64,000 nt of DNA from Eubacteriales bacterium (GTDB lineage Bacteria; Bacillota; Clostridia; Oscillospirales; Acutalibacteraceae), in the NCBI GenBank assembly GCA_029225565.1, contig JAQXWS010000038.1, positions 38,507 through 102,506 of the forward strand. The letters run 5' to 3'. The position numbers and the translations under genes are program-made. This document shows positions 29,212-37,748 of the stretch, in pieces; within the stretch, counting starts at the first letter, position 1; the number at the start of each line of letters is the position of its first letter. A model generated the notes under the pieces. That model did no database searches. It saw only the letters and a program-made list of their open reading frames with translations, and had not been told where the DNA came from.

Positions 29212-30234
29212 TCAATATTTATTGTGTACTTTTTCTGCAAAGCACAAAAAATCCTTTAATTCAATTTTTGTGCCGTCGTCAAGAACAGCGGTTCCACTCA
29301 TCTTGCCGAATACCTGGTGCTGGTCGGTAACAATAATTTTTAGGTCGATAAGGGCGTTTCTGTCAATAATCGGTACAAAATCCATATCGAATCTTCCGTC
29401 CGACGACTTGATGGTCCATGGGTCGGTATAATTATCGCTGATATTGAACACAATATCGTCAAATTTGTGGGCAATACCGTCATAGAATATAACATTCTCA
29501 CTGGCGGCGGAGGTGTCACCAAAACCATATCCCAGGTTAAAGCCAAAGGGCACGCCGTCAATCTGTCCCGAACCGGATGACCAAAACCAAAAATTGTTAT
29601 ATGTCCAAACTCCTCTGCCCCAATCAAGTCCGGCAAAGTCAATGTTGCTATCCAAAGTGAATGTGTCGTCGCCGTAGGTTACCGTACCCGACGCACGCAG
29701 GCAATTAATCTTTTGGTTATAATAGAATGCGTGCTCATCCTCGGCCCAAGGCGTTGCGATAACCATACTGTCGCGGGGTACATCGGTAAGGGTAATATCG
29801 CATTTGATGCCCTTGCCGTCAAAGGTGGGATAGCTCATCAAAAGCCTACGCTCTGTGCCGTCGTTCTTAAACTTCATGCTTAGTTTTTTGTTAGAAAACT
29901 GCACATCACCTACAACGGATGTGGATGGCAAACCGGTCTTGCCAAACGGAAACGGTGTAATTACGGACTCGGTATGTTCTGTCGCGTCCTTCAAATTAAC
30001 AAAGCTAACGCTGTACATACCCAGGTAACCAAGATCGGATATAGTAAGGCACAAAGCAAACTTGCCTGAATTTGACATAACATAGTAGTAGTCCCATTCT
30101 TTAATACGGGTTTTCCGTTTTTTTATTGCTGTTCTGTCATATTTTTGTACCAAAGATGTACTCCATCCCGGCTCAATTAACCTGCCGTTTTTATCCAGCA
30201 AATCGTGGGAATTAACAACCTGATGATTACGCAT
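29212..30234 (-). CDS. DUF2804-family protein
   Basis: 340 residues, matching what I know of the DUF2804 family: N-terminal H-D-L-L-D-x-x-G-R-L-I-E-P-G-W segment, then a long beta-rich region with the conserved ATPW and DWGRGVWTYNNFW motifs near 160-220. No signal peptide or membrane segment. The family has a lipocalin/carotenoid-synthase-like beta fold, but its function is unknown. The ribosome site TGGAA is within a long inverted repeat (30236-30324), which may control translation. Confidence 0.75.
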   Translation of the reverse strand: MRNHQVVNSHDLLDKNGRLIEPGWSTSLVQKYDRTAIKKRKTRIKEWDYYYVMSNSGKFALCLTISDLGYLGMYSVSFVNLKDATEHTESVITPFPFGKTGLPSTSVVGDVQFSNKKLSMKFKNDGTERRLLMSYPTFDGKGIKCDITLTDVPRDSMVIATPWAEDEHAFYYNQKINCLRASGTVTYGDDTFTLDSNIDFAGLDWGRGVWTYNNFWFWSSGSGQIDGVPFGFNLGYGFGDTSAASENVIFYDGIAHKFDDIVFNISDNYTDPWTIKSSDGRFDMDFVPIIDRNALIDLKIIVTDQHQVFGKMSGTAVLDDGTKIELKDFLCFAEKVHNKY

Positions 30235-30235
30235 T

Positions 30236-30324
30236 TTAATTCCATAGCCTTTCCGGCTACAAATAGTATAATAAAAATCCCTAACGCCTTATTGTAGCCG
30301 GATAAGGCGTATAATTGGAATTAA
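30236..30324 (-). promoter_or_regulatory. 89-bp inverted repeat covering the DUF2804 ribosome-binding site
   Basis: The arm next to the gene (TTAATTCCA then CCGGCTACA on the plus strand, 30236-30261) pairs with 30293-30324 (TGTAGCCGG and TGGAATTAA), with small internal gaps and a ~30-nt loop. On the minus-strand transcript the paired part includes the Shine-Dalgarno-like GGAA just before the ATG at 30234. It may be an RNA switch or a MITE-like insertion. Confidence 0.55.
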
Positions 30325-30329
30325 GCCAC

Positions 30330-30359
30330 CTCAAAATTTGCCAGGGGCATAATTTTGAG
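30330..30359. repeat. Hairpin upstream of the DUF2804 gene
   Basis: Inverted repeat CTCAAAATT / AATTTTGAG separated by 12 nt. No T-run on either side, so a terminator role is doubtful. Confidence 0.45.
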
Positions 30360-30462
30360 AGTAATACAATAGGTTAGTGTGATTTTTTACACTATCTACT
30401 GCAATTTATTCTGTAATTCCATAATAACACTAAGTGATAATTCTTTCAAGCAAAATATAAAA

Positions 30463-30486
30463 ACAGCAGTGCCGAAGCACCGCTGT
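30463..30486 (-). terminator. Second (distal) copy of the clpC terminator hairpin
   Basis: The stem ACAGCGGTGC / GCACTGCTGT with loop TTCG is followed on the minus strand by TTTTTATATTTT. It differs by one base from the hairpin directly after clpC at 30771-30796. The distal copy retains the T-tract. Confidence 0.8.
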
Positions 30487-30598
30487 CAGACAGTCGATAA
30501 AGTGGGTTGAACCACGCCAAATAATATAATATGTAACCGATTTCTGCATCTCTTGTGTAAATAGAGGTGTGTGCGATTTATCGCACTCGGAGAGATTG
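30487..30598. other. 112-bp segment between the distal terminator and the dispersed repeat
   Basis: No credible gene. It contains the perfect palindrome GTGCGATTTATCGCAC, a GTGG/CCAC hairpin and CTGTCTGACAG at its outer edge. It may be the other half of the inserted element whose conserved part is 30599-30770; the copy at the window end is cut before this part. Confidence 0.4.
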
Positions 30599-30770
30599 TA
30601 AAAGCGGCTTAGACATCTAATGATGAATCTAAGCCGCTTTGGCGTTTTTCGTTTTTTGCTCAGTCGAGGTACCATCGTACATCTTCCTTCGCAAGAAAAC
30701 GAAATTCAATCCCATTTCTCGAAGTCTGTCAGCGTGTAGAAATTTATAATTTGACTTTTTCTACACGCTG
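30599..30770 (-). repeat. Dispersed 172-nt structured repeat, copy A
   Basis: About 95% identical (seven substitutions and one indel by eye) to 63829-64000 on the opposite strand. In the minus orientation it begins with hairpin CAGCGTGTAG / CTACACGCTG, has a conserved central ~60 nt with no obvious stem, then a small hairpin GTAC-GATG-GTAC, and ends in a 13-bp stem AAAGCGGCTTAGA / TCTAAGCCGCTTT that looks like a bidirectional terminator. It begins immediately after the clpC terminator hairpin. No protein is plausible. Confidence 0.85.
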
Positions 30771-30796
30771 AACAGCAGTGCCGAAGCACTGCTGTT
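30771..30796 (-). terminator. clpC-proximal terminator hairpin
   Basis: Stem AACAGCAGTGC / GCACTGCTGTT with a UUCG-type loop, 3 bp after the clpC stop. Its T-tract is cut to two T where the dispersed repeat begins. Confidence 0.8.
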
Positions 30797-30798
30797 AA

Positions 30799-33222
30799 TT
30801 ACTTGAAGGTGTATTCGCCGTCAACATAATCCACGGTAATATTGTCACCTGCTTTGACGGTACCGTCAAGCATCAATTCAGACAGCTTATCCTCAATATT
30901 TGACCTGATTGCCCTCCTCAACGGACGGGCGCCATATACCTTGTCAAATCCGTCCTCGGCAAGAGCAGATATTACCGCATCTGTAAATGTAATGCCTATT
31001 TCAAGGGACTTTACTCTATCGGTTAGTGTCGATAGCATTCGCCTTGCAATCTCGCGAATATCCTCCTGCTCAAGCTGATTGAACACAATGATTTCGTCAA
31101 GACGGTTAAGGAATTCAGGCTTAAAGGTTTTCTTTAACTCTGCCATAACCAATTCCTCAATTTTGTAATCATCGCTGTCGTCTCCAAATCCAAGAGACTT
31201 CTTAGGTTCGGTAATCTTGGAGGCGCCCACATTGGATGTCATAATGATTATGGTATTCTTGAAAGAAACAGATCTACCCTGGGAGTCGGTTAACACACCG
31301 TCCTCCAAAATCTGCAGCAGCATATTGAACACATCGGGATGAGCCTTTTCTATCTCATCAAACAGTACTACGGAATACGGGTGCCTGCGCACTTTCTCCG
31401 TCAGCTGTCCACCCTCATCAAAACCCACATAGCCCGGAGGAGAGCCAATCAATTTTGATACCGTATGCTTTTCCATATACTCGGACATATCAAGCTTGAT
31501 TATAGCATTTTCTGTACCGAACATAGCCTCGGCAAGGGTCTTGCACAATTCGGTTTTGCCGACACCGGTGGGACCAAGGAAGATAAAGGAGCCAATAGGT
31601 CTCTTTGGATTTTTCAGCCCGACTCTGCCGCGCCTGATAGCCTTGGCTATGGAAGTAACCGCCTTGTCCTGGCCGACTATACGCTGATGGAGTACCTGCT
31701 CCATATTGAGCAATCTTTCGCTCTCCTCCTTAGTCAGCTGAGTTACGGGAATACCTGTCCATTGAGCCACAACTGACGCAATCTCGTCTGTGGTTACGGA
31801 ACGCACCTCGTGGGATGTTGAATTTTTCCACTTATCCTTTTCGTCATCAAGCAACTTCTTCAGGCTTGTTTGCTTGTCTCTTAATTTAGCGGCGGACTCA
31901 AAATCCTGAGATGTGATGGCAGCCTGCTTTTCCTGCTCCAATCGCTTTATTTCTGCTTCCATATCGCGAAGATTACGGGGTATGGTCTGCGCATTAAGAC
32001 GCACTATCGACGCAGCTTCATCAATAAGGTCAATAGCTTTATCAGGCAAATATCTGTCTGCAATATATCGTGACGACATCTTTACGGCATCTTCAATTGC
32101 CCGGTCGGTTATCTTTACCTTGTGATGCGCCTCATACTTGTCACGGATACCCTTTAGTATCTCGATGGCCTCCTCCTGGGTAGGCTCACCTACTGTAACA
32201 GGCTGGAATCTGCGCTCCAATGCTGCATCCTTTTCTATATTCTTGCGGTACTCGTCAATGGTGGTTGCGCCAATAATTTGGATTTCTCCGCGGGCTAAAG
32301 CCGGCTTTAAAATATTGGCTGCATCAACTGCGCCCTCGGCAGCGCCGGCACCCATAATATTGTGTACCTCGTCTATGAACAGGATAACATCCTTATTCTC
32401 TGTTACCTCATCCATTGCTTTCTTTATTCTTTCCTCGAAGTCGCCGCGATACTTTGTACCGGCAACCATAGAGGTCAAGTCCAAAGATATAATAGTCTTG
32501 TTTCTCAGCAGCTCCGGCACCTCGTCCTTTACTATTTTCAGAGCAAGTCCTTCGGCTATCGCGGTCTTTCCGACACCCGGTTCACCTATAAGGCAAGGAT
32601 TGTTCTTGCTGCGTCGGGACAGAATTTGGATGACTCGGTTAATTTCCTCCTCCCTGCCGATAACAGGGTCAATCTTTCCCTCCTTGGCACATTCGGTCAA
32701 ATTCTTGCCGAATTCGTCAAGGGTAGGAGTTTTTGACTTAGCTTGTTTTTTATTCTTTCCACCCTGGGAGTTATCGCTTTCACCGCTGGAAATAGAAGAT
32801 GCCAGCTCGTCCAGAACACTACCCTCATCAATTCCCAAATCATTAATAAATTTGACAGCATAGGAGTCCGTCTCTTTTATCAACGAAATAAGCAGATGCT
32901 CGGTACCGACAAAAGAGTGCATCATACCCCTGGCAATCTGGTAGGATAGCTCAATAATCCTCTTTGCCATGGGTGTAAAATCATTTGGCGTCAGTCTTGT
33001 GGGATTACCGAAACCAATTCTTTCCTTAAACAATTTTTCAAGGTCGTCGGTTGTAATACCCTTGCCTGCAAGAGTAGCGGCTGCCAATCCGCTGCCCTCC
33101 TTAACCAATCCGTACAATATATGCTCACTGCCCACATAGGAGTGACCGAATTGCTCTGCGGTCTTTATAGCAATATTCAAAACATCATTTGCTTTTTGTG
33201 TAAAAGAATTAAATTTGTACAT
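30799..33222 (-). CDS. clpC: ATP-dependent Clp protease ATP-binding subunit ClpC
   Basis: Hsp100 unfoldase partner of ClpP (807 residues). Two N-terminal repeats (FGHSYVGSEH and MHSFVGTEH) bind adaptors; residues ~200-208 are Walker A GEPGVGKTA. A UVR motif lies in the M-domain (ITSQDFESAAKLRD), and the second Walker A GPTGVGKTE is near 545. In this context ClpC degrades McsB-phosphoarginylated proteins and CtsR. Last gene of the ctsR-mcsA-mcsB-clpC operon, 32 bp after mcsB. Confidence 0.96.
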   Translation of the reverse strand: MYKFNSFTQKANDVLNIAIKTAEQFGHSYVGSEHILYGLVKEGSGLAAATLAGKGITTDDLEKLFKERIGFGNPTRLTPNDFTPMAKRIIELSYQIARGMMHSFVGTEHLLISLIKETDSYAVKFINDLGIDEGSVLDELASSISSGESDNSQGGKNKKQAKSKTPTLDEFGKNLTECAKEGKIDPVIGREEEINRVIQILSRRSKNNPCLIGEPGVGKTAIAEGLALKIVKDEVPELLRNKTIISLDLTSMVAGTKYRGDFEERIKKAMDEVTENKDVILFIDEVHNIMGAGAAEGAVDAANILKPALARGEIQIIGATTIDEYRKNIEKDAALERRFQPVTVGEPTQEEAIEILKGIRDKYEAHHKVKITDRAIEDAVKMSSRYIADRYLPDKAIDLIDEAASIVRLNAQTIPRNLRDMEAEIKRLEQEKQAAITSQDFESAAKLRDKQTSLKKLLDDEKDKWKNSTSHEVRSVTTDEIASVVAQWTGIPVTQLTKEESERLLNMEQVLHQRIVGQDKAVTSIAKAIRRGRVGLKNPKRPIGSFIFLGPTGVGKTELCKTLAEAMFGTENAIIKLDMSEYMEKHTVSKLIGSPPGYVGFDEGGQLTEKVRRHPYSVVLFDEIEKAHPDVFNMLLQILEDGVLTDSQGRSVSFKNTIIIMTSNVGASKITEPKKSLGFGDDSDDYKIEELVMAELKKTFKPEFLNRLDEIIVFNQLEQEDIREIARRMLSTLTDRVKSLEIGITFTDAVISALAEDGFDKVYGARPLRRAIRSNIEDKLSELMLDGTVKAGDNITVDYVDGEYTFK

Positions 33223-33254
33223 ATCAATACCCCCTTGTCGGGTGTATCACCCGA

Positions 33255-34256
33255 CTATTTTAATACTTCTCTGACCATATTTGCTCTGATTTTGGCACAG
33301 GTACTTTGGCTTATATCGGCTTTTGCGGCATCTGTAAGAGTTGCGTCCTGCAATGTGTACAGCATATCCCCGATCTGCTGATATGAATAGTCAAAGTAAC
33401 CCAATGATATACCAAGGCGTACCAAAGAAAGACTGTTCAAAAATTCCTCTTTGTCCAGCTGTCTTGCCATCTTCAACACCCCGAGGGTTCTGTACACTCT
33501 ATCCTCACAATCGGGATTTTCCTTTAGTGCCTCCCGTGCATTACGCTCCTGAATTATAATTTGGTCGCAAATTGCGCTCAAATTATTCAAAGCACTTTTT
33601 TCTGTTATTCCCAGTGATACTTGGTTGCTGAGAAGATATATGTCTCCTGCGCCATCTCTGTACAGCTCTCTGAGAGAAAGTCCCAGCTTGCCCACCATGG
33701 AAGTTAGGCTGTATATTGCATTTCTTTGTGCCAATCCGGGCAGATGGAGTGCAAATGTAGCCTTTAGTCCGGTACCGAGATTAATCGGCGAGGATGTCAA
33801 AAATCCCAGCTGCTGAGAATATGCAATCTTTAGGTTAGCAAGAAGAATGTCATCAATTTTGTTTGCTGTATTATAGGCAGATGCTATATCATTGCCGGCA
33901 ACAAATGAATTGATGCGAATATGGTCCTCTTCACATAGCATTATTGACACATTCTCATGTTTTGATAACAGAAAGCTTGAGTTTTGCCTTGTGTCAAAAA
34001 ATTCACGACTAATCAATCCTTTTTCTACATAGGAAGCGGCCTTTGTGTCTGTAATATCATTCATATTGATTAGGTCAAACTCATTGGCAACAGAGGAGTT
34101 TTTGATTGTGGCATATAGCTTTTTTGTTACTGATTTTTTTACTTCTCCACTCATTCTGGAGGGAAAAGGAGCATCGGCAAGGTTGCGGGCCAGGCGCACC
34201 TTGGAAAACAAAACAACATCGGAATTATTGCCGTTACCTTGATACCATCTTGACAT
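33255..34256 (-). CDS. mcsB: Protein-arginine kinase McsB
   Basis: Phosphagen-kinase-fold enzyme that phosphorylates arginines to mark proteins for ClpC. 333 residues, slightly shorter than B. subtilis McsB. Motifs: N-terminal SRVRL-like KVRLARNL, the specificity segment LGTGLKA, and the nucleotide-binding Arg-rich C-terminal half. It starts 2 bp after the mcsA stop. Confidence 0.93.
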   Translation of the reverse strand: MSRWYQGNGNNSDVVLFSKVRLARNLADAPFPSRMSGEVKKSVTKKLYATIKNSSVANEFDLINMNDITDTKAASYVEKGLISREFFDTRQNSSFLLSKHENVSIMLCEEDHIRINSFVAGNDIASAYNTANKIDDILLANLKIAYSQQLGFLTSSPINLGTGLKATFALHLPGLAQRNAIYSLTSMVGKLGLSLRELYRDGAGDIYLLSNQVSLGITEKSALNNLSAICDQIIIQERNAREALKENPDCEDRVYRTLGVLKMARQLDKEEFLNSLSLVRLGISLGYFDYSYQQIGDMLYTLQDATLTDAAKADISQSTCAKIRANMVREVLK

Positions 34257-34258
34257 AA

Positions 34259-34768
34259 TTACGCCTCCTCATTAATTGACTTGATTTTGTCTCTGATTAC
34301 TGCGGCATCCTCAAATCTCTGCTCTTTAATAGCCTGCCGAAGTTCTTCCTTTAGGCTATCAATGCTTTCGGCGGATTCTACCGGATTTTCTACCGATTCT
34401 GTATAGGTAACATTTTTGCCAATATGCTTTGTTTTGCCGTGAATCTTTTCGATACCGGGAATCAATCTGTCCTCAAACTTATCGTAGCAATGGGCACAGC
34501 CCACTCTGCCGTTGTTGATAATATCGTTTAGTGATGCACCGCAGCCGGGGCATCTGTCGATACCTGCCAACGAATTAAGAGCAGATACGCCCGAGCTCAG
34601 CAGTCCGCCGAAAAAACTATCCATACTGAATGGTTTAAAAGAAAATTCATCCATTACACCAAGCTCTTTTGCACACTCCTCGCACAAATACATTTCTTCC
34701 TTTTGGCCGTTAATTACTCTCTTGTAGTGAGTATTGGCATCCCTGTTATTGCAATGTGAACATTTCAT
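34259..34768 (-). CDS. mcsA: McsA activator of the arginine kinase
   Basis: Zinc-binding adaptor (169 residues). Four Cys pairs are present: CSHC at 3-6, CEEC near 29-32, CPGC near 74-77 and CAHC near 92-95. A C-terminal UVR motif (~135-169, ending RFEDAAVIRDKIKSI) is the ClpC-interacting part. Together with McsB it regulates CtsR stability. Its start follows TAGGAGG. Confidence 0.93.
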   Translation of the reverse strand: MKCSHCNNRDANTHYKRVINGQKEEMYLCEECAKELGVMDEFSFKPFSMDSFFGGLLSSGVSALNSLAGIDRCPGCGASLNDIINNGRVGCAHCYDKFEDRLIPGIEKIHGKTKHIGKNVTYTESVENPVESAESIDSLKEELRQAIKEQRFEDAAVIRDKIKSINEEA

Positions 34769-34801
34769 AATAAATACCTCCTATAAACTATACTGTCATC
34801 A

Positions 34802-35251
34802 CTAATTGATGTATGCCAGCAACATTTGCTTTAGCTGACGGGCACGGATTACATTTGCGTCTCTTTGGAGCATACCCTTGTAATTGCTGTCCATAAGAGC
34901 AGAGCTCATCATCAATGCCGTCTTTTTATCAATAATATCGTGATAACACAAATTGTTAATATGAGTACGGGCAGTTCGCTCGTCAATGCAGTCACCAATG
35001 CCGTTAATTAGGCTTGTGATGGCATTGGATTTGCTGTCTGCACGAGTAATGAGGATATATCCTCCTCCGCCTCGCCTACTCTCTATCCTGTATCCTGCCT
35101 CCGGAGTAAATCTGGAGGTGATAACGTAATTTATCTGACTGGGTACGCAGCCCAATTGGTTTGCTAAATCATTACGCTGAATCTGTACCGATGATGTCTG
35201 GTCATCAAACATATCCATAATCATATCGGCAATCATATCGCTCATTTTCAT
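34802..35251 (-). CDS. ctsR: Transcriptional repressor CtsR
   Basis: Winged-helix repressor of class III heat-shock genes (149 residues). The DNA-binding N-terminal half contains the conserved glycine-rich wing SRRGGGGYI, the thermosensing loop of the family. The C-terminal half is helical. First gene of its own operon; the CtsR box overlaps the transcription start, so the operon is autoregulated. Confidence 0.94.
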   Translation of the reverse strand: MKMSDMIADMIMDMFDDQTSSVQIQRNDLANQLGCVPSQINYVITSRFTPEAGYRIESRRGGGGYILITRADSKSNAITSLINGIGDCIDERTARTHINNLCYHDIIDKKTALMMSSALMDSNYKGMLQRDANVIRARQLKQMLLAYIN

Positions 35252-35280
35252 ATCATCATCTCCATTTTATTGATTTTGAC

Positions 35281-35335
35281 TTTGACTTTCTTTGTCCTTT
35301 GATTATGTTATAGCACATTGGTCAAGAAAAGTCAA
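35281..35335 (-). promoter_or_regulatory. ctsR operon promoter with CtsR box
   Basis: Minus strand TTGACT (35330-35335) and TATAAC (35307-35312), spacing 17 nt. Just downstream, 35281-35297 reads GGACAAA-GAA-AGTCAAA, close to the heptad direct repeat RGTCAAA-NAN-RGTCAAA bound by CtsR. The position at the transcription start fits repression. Confidence 0.8.
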
Positions 35336-35513
35336 GAATTATTTTTTGTAAATTTTTGGTGTCAATACAAATTTTTTGTCATAAGATGTAGTATATGCCT
35401 TTTGGCTGTTACGGCAGGGCATATTTTTCTGTACAGTAGGTAAGATATGCAAATCTGCATGGCAGTAGATAATCAGCCACTCAAAGAATGACACCTACTA
35501 TTCAACACTGTAT
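35336..35513 (+). other. Structured intergenic segment, possible small RNA
   Basis: No gene. The segment carries nested dyads: ATATGCC / GGCATAT, ATGCA / TGCAT, and long-range AGTAGGT / ACCTACT around 35440-35505. It ends at the terminator 35514-35546, which has T-runs on both strands. A plus-strand transcript starting near 35380 would be ~150 nt. A weak -35/-10 (TTGGTG, 17 nt, TCATAA) is visible. I do not recognise an Rfam family by eye. Confidence 0.3.
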
Positions 35514-35546
35514 AAAAAAAGAGACGGATGCTTCCGCCTCTTTTTT
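35514..35546. terminator. Bidirectional terminator at the end of the ilv-leu operon
   Basis: Stem GAGACGGA / TTCCGCCTC-like (one mismatch) flanked by seven A and six T, so it can act on both strands. It starts 2 bp below the stop at 35548. Confidence 0.75.
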
Positions 35547-35547
35547 A

Positions 35548-35973
35548 CTATTTTGGCATTGAGTAAACAATTCCGTTTTCCTCACACCATTCGATTGCCT
35601 TGCTGAGTATGTAATTATCCTCAAAATAACGCCAATTCTCCTCAAGCTCCGGATATTCGTTAAAATACTTCCAAAATGACTCAACATAGTTTTCGTCGTT
35701 CATTTTTTTCATAGCATTTTTTAATTTAACATTATCTAAAACTTCTACATACGCTCTGATTACTTCCTCATTGTTAACAATAAAGTAAGGAATAAATCCC
35801 AGCTTGAGCATATATTCGCTTTGTGAAAGTTCCTCCGGTTTGCCTAATTCAGCCAGTTGGGATATATCCTTGATTGTGTAATCCGACAAAGAAAACCAAT
35901 ACTGGCCTATACCTCCCCAGCCTTTTAACAAAACATCATGGGTTAACACTAATTCTTTCATACTGACATTCAA
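35548..35973 (-). CDS. Hypothetical protein at the end of the ilv-leu operon
   Basis: I do not recognise this 141-residue soluble protein. It is acidic, rich in Asn, Glu and Tyr/Trp, predicted helical, with no signal peptide, Cys motif or membrane span. Notable stretches are GWGGIGQYWFSLSDY near 18-32 and a Glu/Asn-rich C-terminal third. It starts 6 bp after the leuD stop and precedes the operon terminator, so it should be co-transcribed with branched-chain amino acid genes. The family may be a general immunity- or SMI1/DMP19-like fold, but that is a guess. Confidence 0.6.
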   Translation of the reverse strand: MNVSMKELVLTHDVLLKGWGGIGQYWFSLSDYTIKDISQLAELGKPEELSQSEYMLKLGFIPYFIVNNEEVIRAYVEVLDNVKLKNAMKKMNDENYVESFWKYFNEYPELEENWRYFEDNYILSKAIEWCEENGIVYSMPK

Positions 35974-35979
35974 ACTTTC

Positions 35980-36459
35980 TTACTTAATAGAATTCATTAA
36001 TCCACCATTTTTTATAATATCCTGAATGAATGGTGGGAATGGCTGAGCCTGATACTCCTTGCCGGTGGTAATGTCGGTAATAACGCCGGTATCAAAATTA
36101 ACCTCAACCTCGTCACCGTCGTTAATCTCCTTGGAGGCTGCCTCGCACTCCAGAATAGCAAGGCCGATATTGATGGCATTGCGATAAAAAATACGAGCGA
36201 ATGTGCCGGCAATGACGCAGGAGATGCCCGATGCCTTTATGGCAATGGGAGCATGCTCACGGGACGAGCCGCAGCCGAAATTTGCTCCGGCAACCATAAT
36301 TTCACCCGCCTTAACATTGCCTGCAAAGGTGGGGTCAATATCCTCCATACAATGCTGTGCAAGCCATTCCTCGTCACTTCTGTTAAGATAACGGGCAGGT
36401 ATGATAACATCGGTATCAACATTGTCGCCGAATTTATGTACTAAACCTTTTGCATTCAT
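35980..36459 (-). CDS. leuD: 3-isopropylmalate dehydratase small subunit
   Basis: Swivelling domain of isopropylmalate isomerase (159 residues). The short LeuD form typical of Clostridia and archaea, with [15 protein letters not shown] at 10-24 and the substrate-binding [10 protein letters not shown] near 58-67. Works with LeuC in leucine synthesis. It begins 15 bp after leuC. Confidence 0.95.
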   Translation of the reverse strand: MNAKGLVHKFGDNVDTDVIIPARYLNRSDEEWLAQHCMEDIDPTFAGNVKAGEIMVAGANFGCGSSREHAPIAIKASGISCVIAGTFARIFYRNAINIGLAILECEAASKEINDGDEVEVNFDTGVITDITTGKEYQAQPFPPFIQDIIKNGGLMNSIK

Positions 36460-36474
36460 AGTATGATTACCTCC

Positions 36475-37734
36475 TTATAATGCTGCAGGGTCAGCAATGT
36501 AACCCCTGATAGCAGATGCAGCGGCAACAGCCGGTGACGCAAGATAAATCTCGGAATCCTTGTGACCCATTCTGCCTACAAAATTACGGTTGGAGGTAGA
36601 TACAGCCTTTTCGCCGGAAGCGAGAATGCCCATATGACCGCCCAGACACGGTCCGCATGTAGGTGTGGAAACGATTGCACCGGCCTCAATAAATGTCTCG
36701 ATAATGCCTTCCTTGACACAATCGAGATAGATTTTTTGAGTAGCAGGGATAATGATACAGCGCACGCCGTCGGCAATTTTGTTGCCTTTGATTATTTCGG
36801 CGGCAACACGCATATCCTCCATACGACCGTTGGTACAAGAGCCGATAACTACCTGGTCAATGTCTATATGTTCAATTTCGTCAAAGGTCTTTGTGTTCTC
36901 CGGCAGATGAGGAAAAGCAACTGTTGACTTCAGTTCGGACAGGTCGATAGTAACAACGCTGTCATACTCTGCGTCATCGTCAGCCTCATATATCTTGTAT
37001 GGGCGCTCGCTCCTGCCCTTAACATATTCAAGAGTAACATCGTCAACCGGGAAAATACCGTTCTTTGCGCCGCACTCAATTGCCATATTAGCAATGCACA
37101 ATCTGTCGTCCATGGACAAATCGGCAATACCGTCGCCGGTAAATTCCAGCGACTTGTACAACGCGCCGTCAACGCCAATCTCACCGATTAAATGCAAAAT
37201 AACATCCTTGCCGGAAACATACTTATTTTTCTTTCCGGTGATAACAACCTTGATAGCAGAAGGCACCTTGAACCAAGTCTTGCCGGTAACCATTCCGGCA
37301 GCCATATCAGTTGAGCCAACGCCGGTAGAAAAAGCGCCTAACGCACCGTAGGTACAAGTGTGTGAATCCGCACCGATAACGCAATCGCCGCAGGTAACAA
37401 CTCCCTGCTCAGGCAGTAACGCATGCTCAATACCCATCTGTCCCACATCATAATAGTGGGTAATACTGTTTGCCTTGGCAAATTCTCTGACCTGCTTGCA
37501 ATTCTGTGCGGACTGAATATCCTTGTTAGGGGTAAAGTGGTCCATAACAAGCGAAATCTTTGTTTTATCAAATACTGTGTTCTTGCCGAATTTGGTCATC
37601 TCGTTGATTGCAACGGGAGAGGTGACATCATTTCCGTGTACAATATCCAAATTTGCCTCTATCAACTGACCCGGTACAACGCTGTCAAGACCTGCGTGAG
37701 CTGCAAGAATCTTTTGTGTCATAGTCATTCCCAT
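36475..37734 (-). CDS. leuC: 3-isopropylmalate dehydratase large subunit
   Basis: Aconitase-fold catalytic subunit (419 residues) with a 4Fe-4S cluster. Cluster ligands are in GSCTNGR (near 300) and CGPCLGG (near 360), and [15 protein letters not shown] is near 121-135. Converts 2- to 3-isopropylmalate. The start follows AAGGAGG by 9 nt. Confidence 0.95.
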   Translation of the reverse strand: MGMTMTQKILAAHAGLDSVVPGQLIEANLDIVHGNDVTSPVAINEMTKFGKNTVFDKTKISLVMDHFTPNKDIQSAQNCKQVREFAKANSITHYYDVGQMGIEHALLPEQGVVTCGDCVIGADSHTCTYGALGAFSTGVGSTDMAAGMVTGKTWFKVPSAIKVVITGKKNKYVSGKDVILHLIGEIGVDGALYKSLEFTGDGIADLSMDDRLCIANMAIECGAKNGIFPVDDVTLEYVKGRSERPYKIYEADDDAEYDSVVTIDLSELKSTVAFPHLPENTKTFDEIEHIDIDQVVIGSCTNGRMEDMRVAAEIIKGNKIADGVRCIIIPATQKIYLDCVKEGIIETFIEAGAIVSTPTCGPCLGGHMGILASGEKAVSTSNRNFVGRMGHKDSEIYLASPAVAAASAIRGYIADPAAL

Positions 37735-37748
37735 AACAAAAATCCTCC

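Noticed and set aside
30430..30675. 81-aa minus-strand frame inside the repeat region after clpC
   Set aside because: It is made of the dispersed repeat and hairpins, has no ribosome site, and the same repeat in copy B has no matching protein.
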